In this document: piece after piece, positions 44,557 through 58,700 of the stretch | Numbering within the stretch: the stretch's first letter is position 1 | Layout of the letters: each line of letters begins with the position of its first letter | Assembly (NCBI RefSeq): GCF_949628215.1 | Contig: NC_134280.1 | Location: forward strand, 62,001-126,000 | DNA: 64,000 nt | Reading direction: 5' to 3' | Origin: Phalacrocorax aristotelis | Taxonomy: Eukaryota > Chordata > Aves > Suliformes > Phalacrocoracidae | Made by a program: the position numbers and the translations under genes | Notes under the pieces: generated by a model | What the model saw: the letters and a program-made list of their open reading frames with translations, nothing else | Told to the model about the DNA's origin: nothing | The model's database searches: none

Positions 44557-45706
44557 TGTATTGGGTTTACATGGCAAGGGTTTGGGAGCAGGAGGGCTGC
44601 AGGGGTGGCTTCTGTAAGAAGACGCCAGGAGCTGCCCCATGTCTGACAGAGCCAGTTCCAGACGGCTCCAGGACGGACCCACTGCTGGCCAAAGCTGAGC
44701 CCATCAATGACGTTGGTGGTGCCTCTGGGATAACGTATTTAAGAAAGGGTAAAAATACAGTGCAGCAGCTGTGTGAGAGAGGTGTGAGAGAAAGGTGAAA
44801 CAATTCAGCAGATGCCAAGGTCAGTGAAGAAGGAGGTGGAGGAGGTGCTCCAGGCACTGGAGCAGAGTTTCCCCTGTAGTCCGTGGGGAAGACCATGATG
44901 ATGGATGTTGACCCTCTGCAGCCCATGGAGGACCTTGATGGAGCAGATATCCACCTGAAGCCCATGGAGGACCCCATGCCAGAACTGGCTCCTGGCAGAA
45001 ATGGTGGCCCACAGAGAGGAGTCCACACAGGAGCAGGTTTCCGTGGGGAACCATGCTGGAGCAGTCTCTTCCTGAAGGACTGTACCTCATGGAAGGCACC
45101 CACACTACAGCAGTTCTTGAAGAACTGCAGCCCATGGGAAGGACCCATGTGGTGCAGTTCATGAAGGACTCTATCCTGTGGGAGGGACCCCATGCTGGAG
45201 AAGGGCAACATTGTGAAGAGGAAGGAGCAGTAGAGAAGTGTGTACTGGTTTTGGCTGAGATAGAGGTCTTTTCCTTCATAGTAGCTTGTGTGGTCCTATG
45301 TTTTGGATTTGTGATTAAACCCGTGTTGATAACAGGAATGTTTTATTGCTGAATAGTGCAATCCCCATTCCCTATCCCTGCTGTGCTGCTCATTGGGGGA
45401 GGAGGTAGAAGAGTCAGAACAAGTGAGTGAAGTTGAGCCTGGAAGAAGGAGGATGGAGGGAGGGTGATTTTAATTTTGACTTTGTTTCTCACCATCCTGC
45501 TCAATTTTAATTTGGTAATAGATTAAATTAATCTTCCCCCAGTCAGTTCTGTTTTGCCCCTGTTGGTAATTAAAGAGTGATCTCCCAATCTTTATCTCGA
45601 GCCACGAGCTTTTTAATCTTATTTTCTCCCCCTGAGCTGTTGAGGAGGGGGTGTGGAAGAGTGGCTTAGTGGGTGTCTGGCAGCCAGCCAAAGTTAACCC
45701 ACCACA
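44557..45706 (+). mobile_element. Solo LTR of an endogenous retrovirus (family B), about 1.15 kb
   Basis: Begins TGTATTGGGTTTACATGGC and ends AACCCACCACA. It has a GATAACGTATTTAAGAAAGG promoter-like stretch, then purine-rich degenerate repeats around GCCCATGGAGGACC (44910-45190), and closes with a TTAATTTTGGTAATA-like block and CTTATCTCGA. This is the layout I associate with long avian ERVL-type LTRs. Flanking pentamers TAGCT and TAGAC match only partly, so the target duplication is diverged or the ends are off slightly. No retroviral genes adjoin. Open frames within it are artefacts. Confidence 0.78.
45241..45358 (+). mobile_element. Family-A-like LTR segment inside the family-B LTR
   Basis: TGTACTGGTTTTGGCTGAGA, CATAGTAGCTTGTGTGG, TTTTGGATTTGTGATTAAAC, TTGATAACAG and TTGCTGAATAGTGC follow the first ~120 bp of the family-A LTR at 39476, starting exactly at its TG terminus. 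Family-B sequence resumes after it. Confidence 0.65.
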
Positions 45707-48700
45707 TAGACACTTGCAAACAAGATATTGGCCTGGATATGCTCATTTTCTGACCCTGCATTGGCAGACTTGTGTGTTTATTCACATTCTTTGAATGTCC
45801 CGTTAGTAGGAAAGGCATCAAACGAAATCTCTGCCAATTACTGTTCCTTTCTTGCGTGTGAGTTTGATAGCTCTACTGGCAAGATGGCTCTACATTGACC
45901 TGAGGAGAGGTCTCCTAATTAGACTGGATAGTTGCTTGACAGAATGACAGTTAGAGACAAATGGCACATAGCTGTCATGTAGAAAATATCTTTACTGTTT
46001 TCACTCCGTCTGAGATTATATGGCTGTTGGAGACTTCAGCACGGCAAGCTGAAAACACCAAGCTATGGAACAATCTCATGACATGGTGAACTCAGAATTA
46101 TGCTCAGGTCCATTTCTAGAAACATTTAGGTGCTGAAGTAGAATTTAATTTTGTAAATCCGGGAGGAGGATGCTGAAAAGCAAAAACAAACCAAAAAAAG
46201 CAGCTAACCCCTTTTCTGTCTGTTTGTAGGTGACTATGCTTTTTCCACTTCCACAGGCACTTGCTGTTCTGCCACTGGAAGTAGCTAAAGACATTGCCAC
46301 AGATCTCCAAAGTCTCTTACCGGAACAAAATAGGTGATTTTAAGTCCCCTAATGATGGAGTCTTGATAGCATAACTAGCACACAGACAATACATTCAGCA
46401 TAGAGCACATTAGCAATTTAATTCAGCTGGAGGGAGAGGTAGCGATCTCCACTACTTACCATATAGCCTAATTATTAGCTAACTTTATTACTGCTATGCA
46501 TATGCCCCTAAATAAATCTGAATCCTCCTGCCTGGAGGGGCTGAACGTGAAATCAGAATCTGTAGTTAGTGATATATGGCTTTTTAATTTAAGGCAAGCT
46601 TGTGTGAAATTTGGCAAGTCTGAAACAAAGTAATTAGATTATTTCCTTCCCAATACTGTATCTAAAACCATTGGGTGTCTCATATGCAGCACCTTACATA
46701 AGAAGGGACTTGTTTTGATCATACTGGCTTGATCCACAAAAGTTGAATTTATATGCATTAATTTCTGTTCCAGTTATTGTAGTACATCTAGCCCTTATCC
46801 ACATGCGTAAAGGAAGTGGCAGATCTTAATATCCTTCCCTTCTTCCTTTTTATACACTATCTCAAAGATCGTTTTTTTGTCTCTGCTGCATGATAATGGG
46901 TGCGTGATCCGGAGACACTTTGGCCTAGTGTCTGAGCAGTTGTGGACAGGGGAGAGGGATAGGAGGGTTATCCAGGATATACTGTTGCAAGTGAGGTAAC
47001 ACGTTCCCACCCTGCACATACCATTTTGGGGGGGGGGATTTTGGCCAAAGCCTTAGGAGAAATACACAGTTCTCACTGAATAGAAGGCCTACTGCTTTCA
47101 TTGTGTTCCATTTAGAGGTCACATGCCAGTGACTCAGAGGGCTATGTTCTTCATCCTGGAAATCAGGACCTAATAGTCAGCAATAATTAAATGTAGGCTT
47201 CTCCTATTTCACATGCATCTTAACTTCATATTTATAACTTGGTTTTTAGGAAAATAAGAATGTCTTTGTCTCCCCTAGCTTCATGTAATTTGTTTCTGTT
47301 TCTTTCTTCATTTTCAATGTCAAATACAACATAAAAAAACTTCCATTCAGATGTTTTGTACATTTTTTGGTTTTGTAAATAATGAATTGTTTTAATCTGA
47401 CTTCTATAGCCTGAATAACAAACATGTAATATCACATGCATAAGATAGAATATGAAGATATAGATTTTACATTTTTAATCATATTCTTAATATAGTTATT
47501 TAGCACTTCTTAACCTTTTCATTATTAGAGCTTAAGACTACTAAAAAATCTATTGCTTCCTAAAGTAGTCAGGGGAGGGTTTGGCCACAAGCTGTGAAAA
47601 TAAGAACTTATCACAGCTAGAAGTATCTGCTTTCTTTGTAAGTGTTGGGTAGATGGGAACTAAAATGTTAGTGAAACAATCACATTTTTCAAACCACTAA
47701 TCAAATTCTCCTTCTTGTTAACATAAAAATCGTTAGTATTTTGACTGCTTATTTAGCTGTACCTGGCAGAAAGTCATAGAAATAAAATGTATGGCAGACT
47801 ATTAGCATTTTCACTTCTCACTAAAGATGTAAAGAATAAAAAAGATCCAAAAATACAACCAGTAACATTTTACTCGTAAAACAATGAAATGTGGGAGAAA
47901 AGGCTTTTACAATGGGAGCAGCTCTTACATGCTGAATAGCAGCTGGTAGAGGCCTATTTAGAAGACTTTTGTGTGAATACTATGCTGAACAAAATGTGGA
48001 ATTTAAGCTGTTGTTAAATGCAGATAAAGGTCAGAGGTCATGATCTCCAGAAATGATCATTTGCAATATTTCTAACTTCTTTTATGCACAGGAGGGATGT
48101 GCAATGCAAAAAAGTAGACAAATCACTGCAAAATAAGGTTTTCTTGGTAACTGGGAGGAATTTACAGCTCCTAACAAAGACCAGCATACAAATGGGTTTG
48201 AAATTCAGACACAGACAACTGTTGGAAAAGAACTGCAGAATAGTATTTGTCTTGCATCAGCTGGCTGCTAGAGAAAGGCCATAATCTGACATTCTTTCTA
48301 GGAAGTTTCCCCTTCACTGCTGCAACTCTTTCTTATGAGTTCATACTTAGAATTTGTAAACTTTTTAGTTATAACTACTTAGAGATGTAAATAATGTTAC
48401 AGAAACTGTAGTTCAGACACATTAGGCGGCCTGTCCCATTTACTTTTATTATTAAAATGTATGTAAACATTCCTTACTGCACTGTTGTAGAAATGGAATA
48501 GCTCTTACCATAGTATATTTACCATCTTCTCTATTAAAAAATGAAAATATGTGCTATGTTTTTATTTTTTTTGTTTATTTTTCATATATCCTCCAATGAA
48601 TCACAGATATATGTTTTGGTTTTGACCTATGCATATATTGACATCTTATCATGTTCTTCACATGCTACTAAAAACTAATACTGCATCTAGAATTTGCTAG

Positions 48701-51700
48701 TGGAGTGATTACTGCTATATTGGAAATGGTTCTGCAGGCTTCACTGAAATAAATAAGCTTTGTATATGCAACTGACAGTTTAATAATAAACTTATATTTA
48801 CAGATGTCACTGACATCCTCTATAAGACAGCCTGTGACATTCATACTTAGATCTCTAGCCTGATTATCAAGCAGCTGCCCTTACATGGTATGTGGGTTAT
48901 GGAACTTCTCACAAACCATAAAGGTTAGCATACTCATAAATCTTTGTAATGCTAGAGGTTGAGAGTAGCAAAACATAATATTGTGTTGATATAGAGATGT
49001 TGGCTGTACCAACAGTGTGTTCATAAATTTGCAATAGGAACTTCGCTTGGATACCATCGCCACATGGTACGAAGTATATTTTATAATTTATTGAAAACAT
49101 ACTGGTTTTCTCTGGAAATAATTTTGGGATAGCTGTTTTAACTGGTTTGGAAATGTAGCCTTGCTTTTACTCACTGGTTACCTTCAGATCTTGCCACACT
49201 ACTGGACTAACTATAGTAATTTTTTTCTCTTGCAAAGACTGCGAAGTCTACAGTCAGGTTGCTTCTATAATGTATACCACATTTCTCTCTTCCAGTGATG
49301 CCTGTGCAAAACTAGAAAGCAGTTTAATTTCCTCTTTTCAAATATACATAGTCTTAATCTTTTTGTATAAATGCACCAAAGCTTAGTTCTAATTAATATC
49401 CTTCTAATATGTGTATGATAAACAGAAATATAAGCAATGATTCTAAGCCTTCTTAAATGTTTTCAAAGAAGCATTTATCCAAAGTCAAACTGCATAGGAT
49501 TAACTTATGATTGTGATGGTAGTTTAAATAAATTTTTAAACAGAAAATGTGCATAAGAAGAACATTATGTATGGGCATGTACAGAAATACTTGTAAACAT
49601 TTCTGCTTATGTTGCTTGTCTGTGGAGCACCCAATAAATGTATTATTTTGTACATGAGACCAATTACATCTACGGGTAGCAAAATTAACATAGCTTATTT
49701 TGGGTTTCAGGGAAGACAGAATTCCTCGTGTAAGCTGTTTCAGGATAGATATGGTTGAGTACAGGGCTACTACACCCTTTTTTCATCTATGATACAGCAA
49801 ATTATAATTCTGTTTCATGTTTCCCTTCAGATGAAGCTCCCTGCACCTGCAACATAATGGGCTTTGACATGAATCAAAATACGCAGAAGGAAAGATAATT
49901 TTTATTCCCCAAAAGTCCAGTTTTATGCCAGTGGAGCTTTTCTAGCTTTAAGGTATCCATACAATAAAAGAATTACAGAACGTAAACTTGTTTTAGCAAA
50001 CTAGAAGTTCACACCACCCTGCTGAGTTTTCCTTCGGGGTCATTGTTGAGACTGGGTGGGGAAACAATGAATGATGCGAATATACTTCTGCCCTGGGACA
50101 AACAGGAAGATCAGTTCATGGTAACTGATGAGGTTTTGCTAATCTACCAACTTCCTTTTTTACCTGACATGACGCTCCTGCAATTCACAGAAGCTTTTTC
50201 CTAGATATTAAATCCCACTACTGGGTCATATACTTTCTGGAATCTTTCAAACATTTGCCCACATCAAGATCCTTGCGACTTCTTTGACTGAAATATATTT
50301 TGGTATACTGAGATTCAATGTGTTCAGAACTGATGTTCAGGCAGATAAGGTTTTTGTCCTAGATTTAACTTTGGCAAATCTTTTGGCAACCCAAACTTGA
50401 ATTTCATTACTAATACACACTGAAAAGTGTTCACTGCTCACTGCCTGTTTCCTTTGATCACATCTCCATTCAGTGATCATTTGCTTGCATGGTTTTAGTA
50501 TTCTTCCCCTCCACTTTGTCCTTCTATACACATAGCTCCTCTCCATCCAACGAATTACAGTTTGTTTCATCAGTGAAAGAAGAATTCGCCCTGCTGCTTT
50601 TAATAGTTTTGAGACTGAATATCAAAGTGGTCTTGGACAGAGCGAGGATTGTTTGCTACTGAAATTTCTTTCAGAGCTAGATGTGAATTTGCAATGAGCT
50701 CATATCAAGAGCTATCTTACTTCAGTAAATATTTATGTATTGAGTGGGAAGTAAACAAGATTTAAGTATAAAATTGAGAACTAAGTATCATTGTAACCAG
50801 GTCAGAGTCCACATTCTTCTCAAACACTCACTACTCTCATTATAATGTCTTTTGCTTTTGTAGCTTGTACTGTTATTTCTAAATGAAGTTACAGAATTCT
50901 CAGACCACACAGAATCTGCAAACATAACCTAACTCAATGTTTTATTTCCTTCTCTGTATCCACCTAGGAACAAATCTAAAAACCAATAAAAATTTTATTG
51001 CGAAATGTTGCTTAATTTTTCTTTTTCTCTGGAGGTTCAATTTGAAACCAGAGAAGCCATAGAAAATTTACTTGCCAAGCTCTTGGCTACTAGCATCTCA
51101 CTTCTTCCCCTCAATCATAGAACATTCAAAATCCCACCTGGAGTGCATTTGATTGTGGTGGTGTGATTGACCTGTTTGCTTGAGTACCACTAAACATCAT
51201 CTTTCATGCGTATGATTTTTCTTCTATTCTTCATCTTGATTAAATACAGAATCTCAACATAACTTTTGGAAACAAATTTATACAAGCTTGTATTTGCTTA
51301 ACGCAGTGTCGAAAGCTTGAAATGTGATTAAACTGACACCAACCTGTAGGCTGAACTGCATTCACCAAACAGAATGTGGTTTTGTTTTGCAGAAACCTTA
51401 TGACTGACTATATAAGTGGATTAGGTGCTGTGTTACGGTGCATATTTATTTTTTATATAGGTATATATATTTCTGCTGAGCTTTTGAAGTAACGTATGCT
51501 AATAAAAGGTACAAGGTCCTCTGCAAACCTGCAGAATAATTTACTGACTTATCAAACCAACTGAATCACTTTTAAACAATAATTTAAATGGGTTTTAGCT
51601 TTATTGAGCAACGACTTAAAAGAAAGAAAAAAAAGGCGGTGGATAGGAGAAAACACTCTGAATGTGGTAAAGGCAGACACTTTAAAACACGTGCAAATCA

Positions 51701-54166
51701 AAACAACAGGCTACTACTAGAGATATTATCATTAAATACTGATTGATTTATAAAAGCAGGAGCTGTAGTAGCTGGGCATAAGAGTGAGTTCTATGGCTAT
51801 GTGAAGTTACAGCCACAGTCACTTTGACATTGCAACCCACATCCCATTTTAATGTTTCTCAAGACTACACCTGTGCTTGTGGTCTAGATGCTAGGAATGG
51901 GAGATGTGCAACGTTATCAGGTTAGGACTTCTTCACATGAACAAGTTCTTGGAGCTAATCAAGATCCTGCTTGTTCGCTGAGTTATGCCATGCACCCTGG
52001 CAGAGGGCCCAGTCTTGGACCATGGTAAATATGAGGTGATATATCCTAATTTAAGACTCTTCCCTTTCAATTAATTGAAAAAAACACTTCAATTGCTTTG
52101 AAAGTATAACACAGCCATTCATGCTGGAACACAAAAAGTAAATGAAGAAAACAAATGCAAATACTCAGAGAGTCAGAAACTTGGGAAACATGCCAGATCA
52201 TTCTGAAATAATGTCAAGTCATCAAAAATGCAAACTGTGACTTGGATCTGTAAGAGGAGTTAGATATATAATACAAGAATTCAATCTTTTTGTGGTCAAC
52301 TGACCCCTTGCCTAGGAGAGGTTAAAATCAACCTCAGTCTCCTTCTGGACAAACTCATATCTTTTATGAAATGTGCTTACATTAGACTATTGGCTGTGTA
52401 TACGAGAAAGTGAGGAGGGTGCGTCCTGCCATTGGAAGCTGTTATGTAGGAAAAGGTTAAAAATAATTAAATAGCCAAAAAACCAGGAAATAAGATAATC
52501 TCTTTTAAAACAGTATTGCCTTTACCACTAATAATCATACATATTCACATATGCATTATTGGTTTGTTTTCACAGAACCATATTATTATTATGGATTAAA
52601 AATTAACTTTTACATATAGATTTTCATATCCAAGATGTTATTTAAAAATTAAGGGTCTATTTGGAATGTTAATGATGGTAAATGCATTTATGAAGGCCTC
52701 ATCCAAAATCCAATAAGAAAAATTGTTTCTTGGAAATAAATGTTTTTGTTTTGCTGATTTATTATATTTTCTTCACTAAGAACTACAGTTTTGTATTGCA
52801 TATATTTCTCATGCCTTATTGACACTTCACATGTGGTCCATGAGGCTTTAGTCAATGCCTTAGTGATACTTTCTTATATATTACCTGTAGCATGAAGCAC
52901 ACATAAGCTGCCATGACCTGTTTGATCTTTTTGAAGTAGCTGCTGTTCTAATACAGAAAGGAAAAAAAAGTTATTATCGTAAGCCTAATAGCATGTAAAG
53001 TAAGTAGACAGGAAACACAACACTAGACAGTGAGAGCATATTTCTCACTAGATAAGACAGTCGTCTCAGCAAGACGTCGTAATATATTTAAAGACTGAGT
53101 CCTAATCCATATGTACAGGAGACCAATGTAAAGATGGTTAAGGTGCAAGTGCTTAAAGATTTCTAAATGCGAGATTCTCATTATCAGGTTATCCTGGGAA
53201 ATAAATTGCTTATGTACATTGGCAATTCAGCAGATGGCACCCTTTCCTCTGTGTAACTTAGGTACAACTGTCCTGTACTGTAGTGGGAACAGTGTTCTTC
53301 TACAGGTGATAGGCTATTTGTTTCTCAGTTTGGATGTAAAATCAAGATCCTCAGCATATGCAATTATGTAATCTAGGTCATTATTTGCAAGAGCTAAAAT
53401 ATTGATACTTATGTACTCCTTATATCCTCATTTGGGAAGTATGAGTCTCTGTCTTACTTTTCACAGTTTCAGATTTAACACTATTCCTCTTTGTTTTAAA
53501 TGTGTGTCATGTTGCCATTTATTGTCAAATAGATGCTGAGTTCCGCTTCAATGCTGGATTCAGTTAGCACTGAGTGACAGGATCCCTACATGCAGTTTGC
53601 ATCTTGGATTGTTATGTTGCAGTTATAAAATACTTTGACTCCTCAGGATGAAAATTGTTAAATATCTGTAAAATAATTATTGCTGTAATAGAGATATGCA
53701 AAGCCTGGGTAAATAAAATGCATTTAGTTTTAAAATGTATTTTCAAGTATGAAAATAAGGAGAATATAGCCAGAAACAAATAGAGAGTTCTAAACATATA
53801 GGCTGTCAACTACATAAATCCATTGGAAATTTTTAAGTTTAAGACCACTAGGTGGGGTTGTAAACAATATTGTATTGGTGTTATTTGTTAGATGTGTTAG
53901 ATTTCACAGAAATTGTACACTGCCAAAAATGTAATCCCCAGGAAATAAAGAAAGCAATAGTACACTAACAAATCGTAACTAAGGCTTTCACAATAATTCC
54001 TTTAGCTTAAAATACCTATCTCTACATCCAAGTGTAGGTAGAAAAAGATTTCTAAAACACACCAGGCTCAATCACTCTATTGTGTAATCACACAATATCA
54101 TGTTGTACCTTTTTTTTTCTTTCCTTTTTGTATCTCAGTATCCATTTTCCTCACTGATGCAGCATT

Positions 54167-54185
54167 CCCCCCCCCCCCCCCCCCC
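54167..54185 (+). repeat. C19 homopolymer
   Basis: Uninterrupted C run followed by TTTG; the length is prone to sequencing error. Confidence 0.9.
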
Positions 54186-55724
54186 TTTGTTGTAATAGTT
54201 TATTAGCACCAGTTGACACAGTAACACTGACTGGTGAAATCAGACACCTTGTGCTGCAATAAAAACTGATTTTCATGTACTCTTCCCATTTCTTCCTCCC
54301 CTTGTGAGGAAAACCATTCAGATGAGTAGACCTTGCTCTGGAAAGCTACACACTGAAGCAATTTTATAACTGAATTCTTACTGATTAACCGTATCCGAGT
54401 GATGTACAAAGAGGGGCAAGACCACACAGCAAGACAAACTGTACCACCCGATCCTAATACTCTCAAACTGCTTTCAAATACCCTTTGAGAAATTGCTTTG
54501 TTGCAAGACATTATGCTGCTTTGTTGTATAATTTATGCATACTTTTTGAATGTAATATGAGAAGGACAAGGTCACTCATTACATTGCTGGAATGGCTGAG
54601 TGTATATGCTGGGGATAAGTTATCTTCTTTAAGTTTTGAGCGTATCCATTGCATCTTCCAATAAATTTACTCCTTTTCTTTGTCTGTCTTGCAAATAAGG
54701 CTTGCATCCATGTAACTGCGTGCAAAAACACCAGTCTTATTTGTTTATATGTTATTACCAATGTTAAAGATTCTTTTTATAATATATTAAAGACTTTCTA
54801 CTCAGTTATAATCATAAAGGTTGATGTTACTTCTTTTTGCCTTCTGAGTCTGAATCAGTTAAGCATTGGTCAGCTTTGAAATCAGTCATGGATGTTTTAA
54901 CTGTCTCCTGCTTCATCTTCAAGATCATCTGTCTTCTTAGCTTAGTCTATAATAAGAGTTTAGCATATTGCTGAATAAGTAATATTGTCTGGAATTTAAA
55001 TAATGTAGATCCAGTAAGAAAAATATTTGCGTTTGAAGAGGAGTGGATTGAATTATGGATTATTGCTCATCTGTGAAGTTAAAAACCCTGGATTTGAATC
55101 TAGCTCCAGATAGCAAAATAAGTCTGACAAAAAGAAAGCTTATATCTTAAATATTTTATAACATAGCTCAGTCTACTTCTATTTGCTGTGCAGAATTAAA
55201 ATATTCTTTTGCTAATATATTTAGATTCCTGTGATTACACTTGACATAATTAAATTTAGAATATGTTTTGTTTGGAAGGTGTAATTTAGCCTCTGCATTA
55301 TTATGACTTAATAAGATAAAGAACAAATATGGTAAGAAATACTAATAATTTCTCATAATTTAAGGTACATTCATGTAATTAGTTAAATCACCTAATATCT
55401 TTTATTTGATATCAAAACCATAGGTTCTTATGTTTGCCTTAATAAATAAGCATGACTGGCAGTTTCATATGAAGAGATAATGCAGGGGAAAAGAGAACAC
55501 ATGATCCTAGTTCCATCACCAAGCTCTATGAGCTGCAAGTGAGAGGTGAAAATAAACACAGTACTCCTTCAAAATAGTCAGTCCACATTGATCATTGTCA
55601 GCTCTAAAATAACTACTTAAGGGTGATGTTTACTTTATGATAAACAGTCATCCAAGCAATTATCCAAAACAAATACATGCAATTAACATTGATTATGGTC
55701 CTAAATCCAAATAGTTACTGACCT

Positions 55725-55742
55725 AAAAAAAAAAAAAAAAAA
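55725..55742 (+). repeat. A18 homopolymer
   Basis: Uninterrupted A run followed by GGAAAGAAACC; no recognisable retroposed body precedes it. Confidence 0.9.
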
Positions 55743-58700
55743 GGAAAGAAACCGCCACCCTGAATGACCAGAATAGGGGGAACTTAGTTTTCATATTACA
55801 CCCTCCCAGCAATTTTGTGAGAAATCATTTAGGCAACAGTTCTAGACTTTTAAAAGCCTAGAGCCGTCTTAAGATTCACACAGGGATTTTAGAAGTCCAG
55901 ATAAAACTGATGTTCAAAGCTTTGTGCTCACAGGTATTAATTAAGTGCTTTACAAGAATCCGAATTGCTGTTTTCTGTCCAAGACTGAAGTAAAGGTTAT
56001 ATTGTGGCTCTCCAAAGATTTGTTTACTAATAGGCTTGGTGTTATTTGCAGCGTCTTTTCATCAGATGGGTGGTTATTTTACTGGCCTGAGATATCAGTG
56101 ACAATGATCCCTAAAACCATCAGTGGGCCTTTCTGTCCTCACCTTCACCTATCATTACATGCTAAAACATGGCAGTTTTGGCTAATACAGCATTTGGAAA
56201 GAAGTCCTGGAGCGTGAGGTAAGTCCACTGCCTGTAGAAGGCTGATGCTTACGATGCTTACTGTCTGTCAGTATTGCTTCTGAACGGTGGAGGAAAAGGT
56301 GACATATGACAAGGGGAAAAATTAACCACCAACACAGTAATTCACTTAATGATAGTCTACTTGTTCCACCCAACTTCTGTTGCACATCTCTTTCTGAAGT
56401 TAGTAAAATTGTTCTCTGTGTTCTTTGCTTCCTCTATGTTGTATATACACAGTGACTGATTTGGGAGTCCTCCAAGTATGAAATGGGGTAGCTTTTTTAA
56501 CATTATACTTGACCATCTATTTTTTTTATAATTTTGTCCACTTTTCCCAAATATATTCTTCTTTCCGCTGGTACTTCATAATGAGAAAAGGAGTTTCCTG
56601 ATAGAGCCAACAACCGAGACTCATGAGAAACCATGATTATTGTGAAAGTAAAAAGAACAAACACGAGAAACTTGTGTCTCTATCATGTGGAAACAAAGCT
56701 AATTGAAGAAAATGTAGGAATAATGCAAAATGTTGGAAAAAGAGTCATATTATTTTGAGGAAATTTCCTCCATTTTGTACTAAAAATATTTTATTTAAAA
56801 ATTATATCTGTCCCGGCATCTTCTCCAACCCTCTGCAATAAAAATATGTATAGTGATACATACACAGTCCTGAAGAAGTCTGCAGTTGACCATATGCATG
56901 CATTAAGGACCCAGCAAAACAGCTAGTCCCATACTGCTGGAAAACATGCAAATGTCAGGAATTAACTGCTGCCTTCTTACCATTTACTAATTGAAATGAA
57001 ACCTTTCTGAAAGTATTAACCAATGTATGTGTGGCAATTGTTTGCTTTATCTAGAAGATTACAAAAAAAGCCTTACACGAGAGTCTTATATAAAGACAAT
57101 GTACCTGCTTAGTTTTAAATACTGAGCCAGTCTGGTACTTTGAGTGCACTGTGTACATCTTGGCAGGCTTCTGCTCCCACTTAGAAGATTAACTTCAAGT
57201 GAAGATCAGAGTCAATCTCAATAATTTGTTTGAAACAAATTTTGATAGGGATTCCTCTTCATAGCCCTAAGTCATTAATTTTTCCCCCCAACATGCCTCT
57301 GTATTGAGAAGGATCTTTTACAGATGTCAGAAACCCATAGCTCACCAAAATACCCTTGTGCTTTTGCCTGCTTTCTTCACTTCTCCTTGCTCACAGCTGC
57401 CTCCTGCTGCCTTTCCAGTAAGGTTCACTTTCAGCTCCTCTTCCATTCCTGGTTATCACCTTCTTTTGCACTTGAAAAAGACAGGAATAATTGTGTAAGT
57501 CATTTGCTGGTTACTTTTTCTTTCACACATATCTATCTAATGTAAATATTTGGCATACATAAATTCCAGTGTTTTGTTAGAGACTTCTTGTAAAATCACA
57601 GGAGTGGATGTGCCTAGGCCTGATAGATAAGATTATGCTGGAGGTGTGTTCCCAAAGGGAACAACTGTGTATCTCTGCTTACCCTGTAGCTGGAGCCACT
57701 TTGACCCCAGCATAGGCTGCAATGCTCTCACCAGCATAGCTGCGAGACATAATTCTAGCATGCTTTCCCAAGGAAACGAGGCTCATACAAACTGTCAGTC
57801 ACATTGTTCAATGTCTTGACCAATTTCAGCCCATTTTGAAAGATGGATAGAAATCTTAAAGATAACTGTGTTCATGCAAGTTTTCTGAAAATCAGTGCCT
57901 GTACAGAGGTAAATGCCAAAATAATAGTAGCCATTTCAGTAATAAAACCAGGGTGCATGGGAGCAGATTTCTAAATCTGAGCCTGAACAGAGAGAGTAGT
58001 TGCTTGCTGGGGTGCTCAGTGAAGAATCTGGGAGAGCAGTACAAGCAGACAGCAAGAAAACTTACTGGAGGTCTCAGTGGCTGGATCTTTCCAGGCCTGA
58101 AGGAGAATAATATGAATAAATACTTCCAAAGAGGAAAAGAATGGCAGGATGCATATGCTCTATGTTCTGGTTGGAACAAACCTCCTGGCCAGTCAACACT
58201 CCTACAGATTTACATTAGCATAACATGTGTTGTCTCCTGCCCTGGAAAGGATATCAAAGGAATCATGGCATAAACTGGACTACTGTGGTAAGAGATGAGT
58301 CAAGGGACAAAAACATATAGAAATAATGATTTCCTGATTCTTTTGTTGACTGAAAATTGTGTTTTGTGCAAACATAAATACTCAGGCGAACAGTATTGCC
58401 TTAAGGACACCAATAAACACAAGTTAAAATAGCTCTACAACTAGTGGAACTAGCAAAGCCTAGCTTCCTTTCCCTCTTCCAGAAGGCCAGATCACAGCTC
58501 TTTCTGTAGCTAACAAAAGGTTAATAGGAGATAGGACTTGGAATCAATGCATGGATTATTATCTAGTTTTTAGACTAAAATCTCTATTTTTAAATTCAGT
58601 TTCATTAAGAAAGTTGGATTTTAAAATGAGAACTAAGCTTGTGGAAAAAAGAAATGTTTAACTTACGGAGACAAAAATACTCCTGAAATTAGTAACAAAA

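Noticed and set aside
44567..45211. 214-codon minus and shorter plus open frames
   Set aside because: Lie inside the family-B LTR and translate its degenerate GCCCATGGAGGACC repeats.
57953..58273. 106-codon plus-strand open frame in the desert
   Set aside because: No recognisable motif, no splice or promoter context; expected by chance in 17 kb.
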